Position numbers and translations under genes: made by a program. Below the pieces are notes generated by a model, which ran no database searches, was not told where the DNA came from, and saw only the letters and a list, made by a program, of their open reading frames with translations. Shown one piece after another: positions 63,665-64,000 of a stretch of DNA of 64,000 bases. Every line of letters begins with the position of its first letter. Positions within the stretch are counted from its first letter, which is position 1. Origin of the DNA: Astropecten irregularis (lineage: Eukaryota > Echinodermata > Asteroidea > Paxillosida > Astropectinidae); contig OZ020255.1 of assembly GCA_963971285.1 (NCBI GenBank), forward strand, positions 15,272,931 through 15,336,930, given 5' to 3'.

Positions 63665-64000
63665 TTCATGGAATCCGTAAGCAAGATTTTCTGTTAGCGA
63701 AGAATTTCTAGGGTAATCGTGATTATTTGCTGCTAACTCGCTCTCATTATGCATTCTGAATAAAAAAACTTGCTTACCATTACCAAAAAGAAAACTCTCC
63801 CGTGAAATACACTAACCGTAACCAAAAAAAGTCTGCTAACGGTAAGTGAAGAATTTTTGCTAACGGTAACAGATTCCATGAAATTGGGCCCAGGGATAAA
63901 GATCTACAGGGGTAGAATTGGTAGAATTCTAGAATTCTAGTGAGCGGGCTAGAAGAATTGGTTCTTCAAAACAAGTTTAGTGGGAAGAAGTCATTATAAT

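Overview
The window looks like nuclear DNA from a marine invertebrate deuterostome, most likely an echinoderm. The genes have many short coding exons with GT-AG introns, the intergenic and intronic DNA is AT-rich, tRNA-derived SINEs and palindromic MITEs are very dense, and short GGCCTA-type words are frequent. The species cannot be fixed from sequence alone. No bacterial-type gene, rRNA or genuine tRNA gene is visible.

Left edge (about 1-3.6 kb, minus strand): five phase-consistent exons at 3550-3605, 3011-3152, 1841-1901, 514-606 and 149-283 encode the N-terminus of a secreted Cys-rich protein. It has a signal peptide, an EMI-like segment and an EGF-like domain. It runs off the left edge. 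About 2.9 kb of non-coding DNA separates it from a divergently transcribed gene.

Main gene (6529-62578, plus strand, 3' end outside the window): 57 coding exons join without one phase conflict into 8,995 coding bases, about 2,998 residues. In order the protein has a signal peptide; a vitellogenin/apolipoprotein-type large lipid transfer N-domain (about residues 37-630); a furin-like RMRR motif (629-632); a long helical region (about 720-1015); a degenerate M23/LECT2-like module (about 1040-1216); a Lys/Pro/Thr-rich linker; two SAP-like helix motifs (about 1333-1378 and 1569-1615); and nine or more copies of a roughly 186-residue module with ten cysteines. Modules 4-7 are three-exon cassettes of about 256+247+55 nt with symmetrical phase 1-1 boundaries. 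I do not recognise this module as a named family. This combination of domains is the strongest candidate for something undescribed.

Non-coding DNA: the introns hold many non-autonomous elements. These include several TTAA-flanked families beginning AGG, hAT-like elements with 8-bp duplications, a long-TIR element with a 9-bp duplication nested in a THAP-containing transposon relic, several families of palindromic elements starting GGG(G/C)CC(A/G)ATTTCA, four SINE families, a 19-bp satellite carrying TGACGTAA, and a perfect 48-bp palindrome. Two places show recent duplication inside the main gene: a tandem array of truncated exon-14 copies and a partial copy of exon 54.

Both genes encode secreted proteins. 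The main gene probably makes a very large circulating or yolk-type lipid-binding protein; that function is inferred from its N-domain only.
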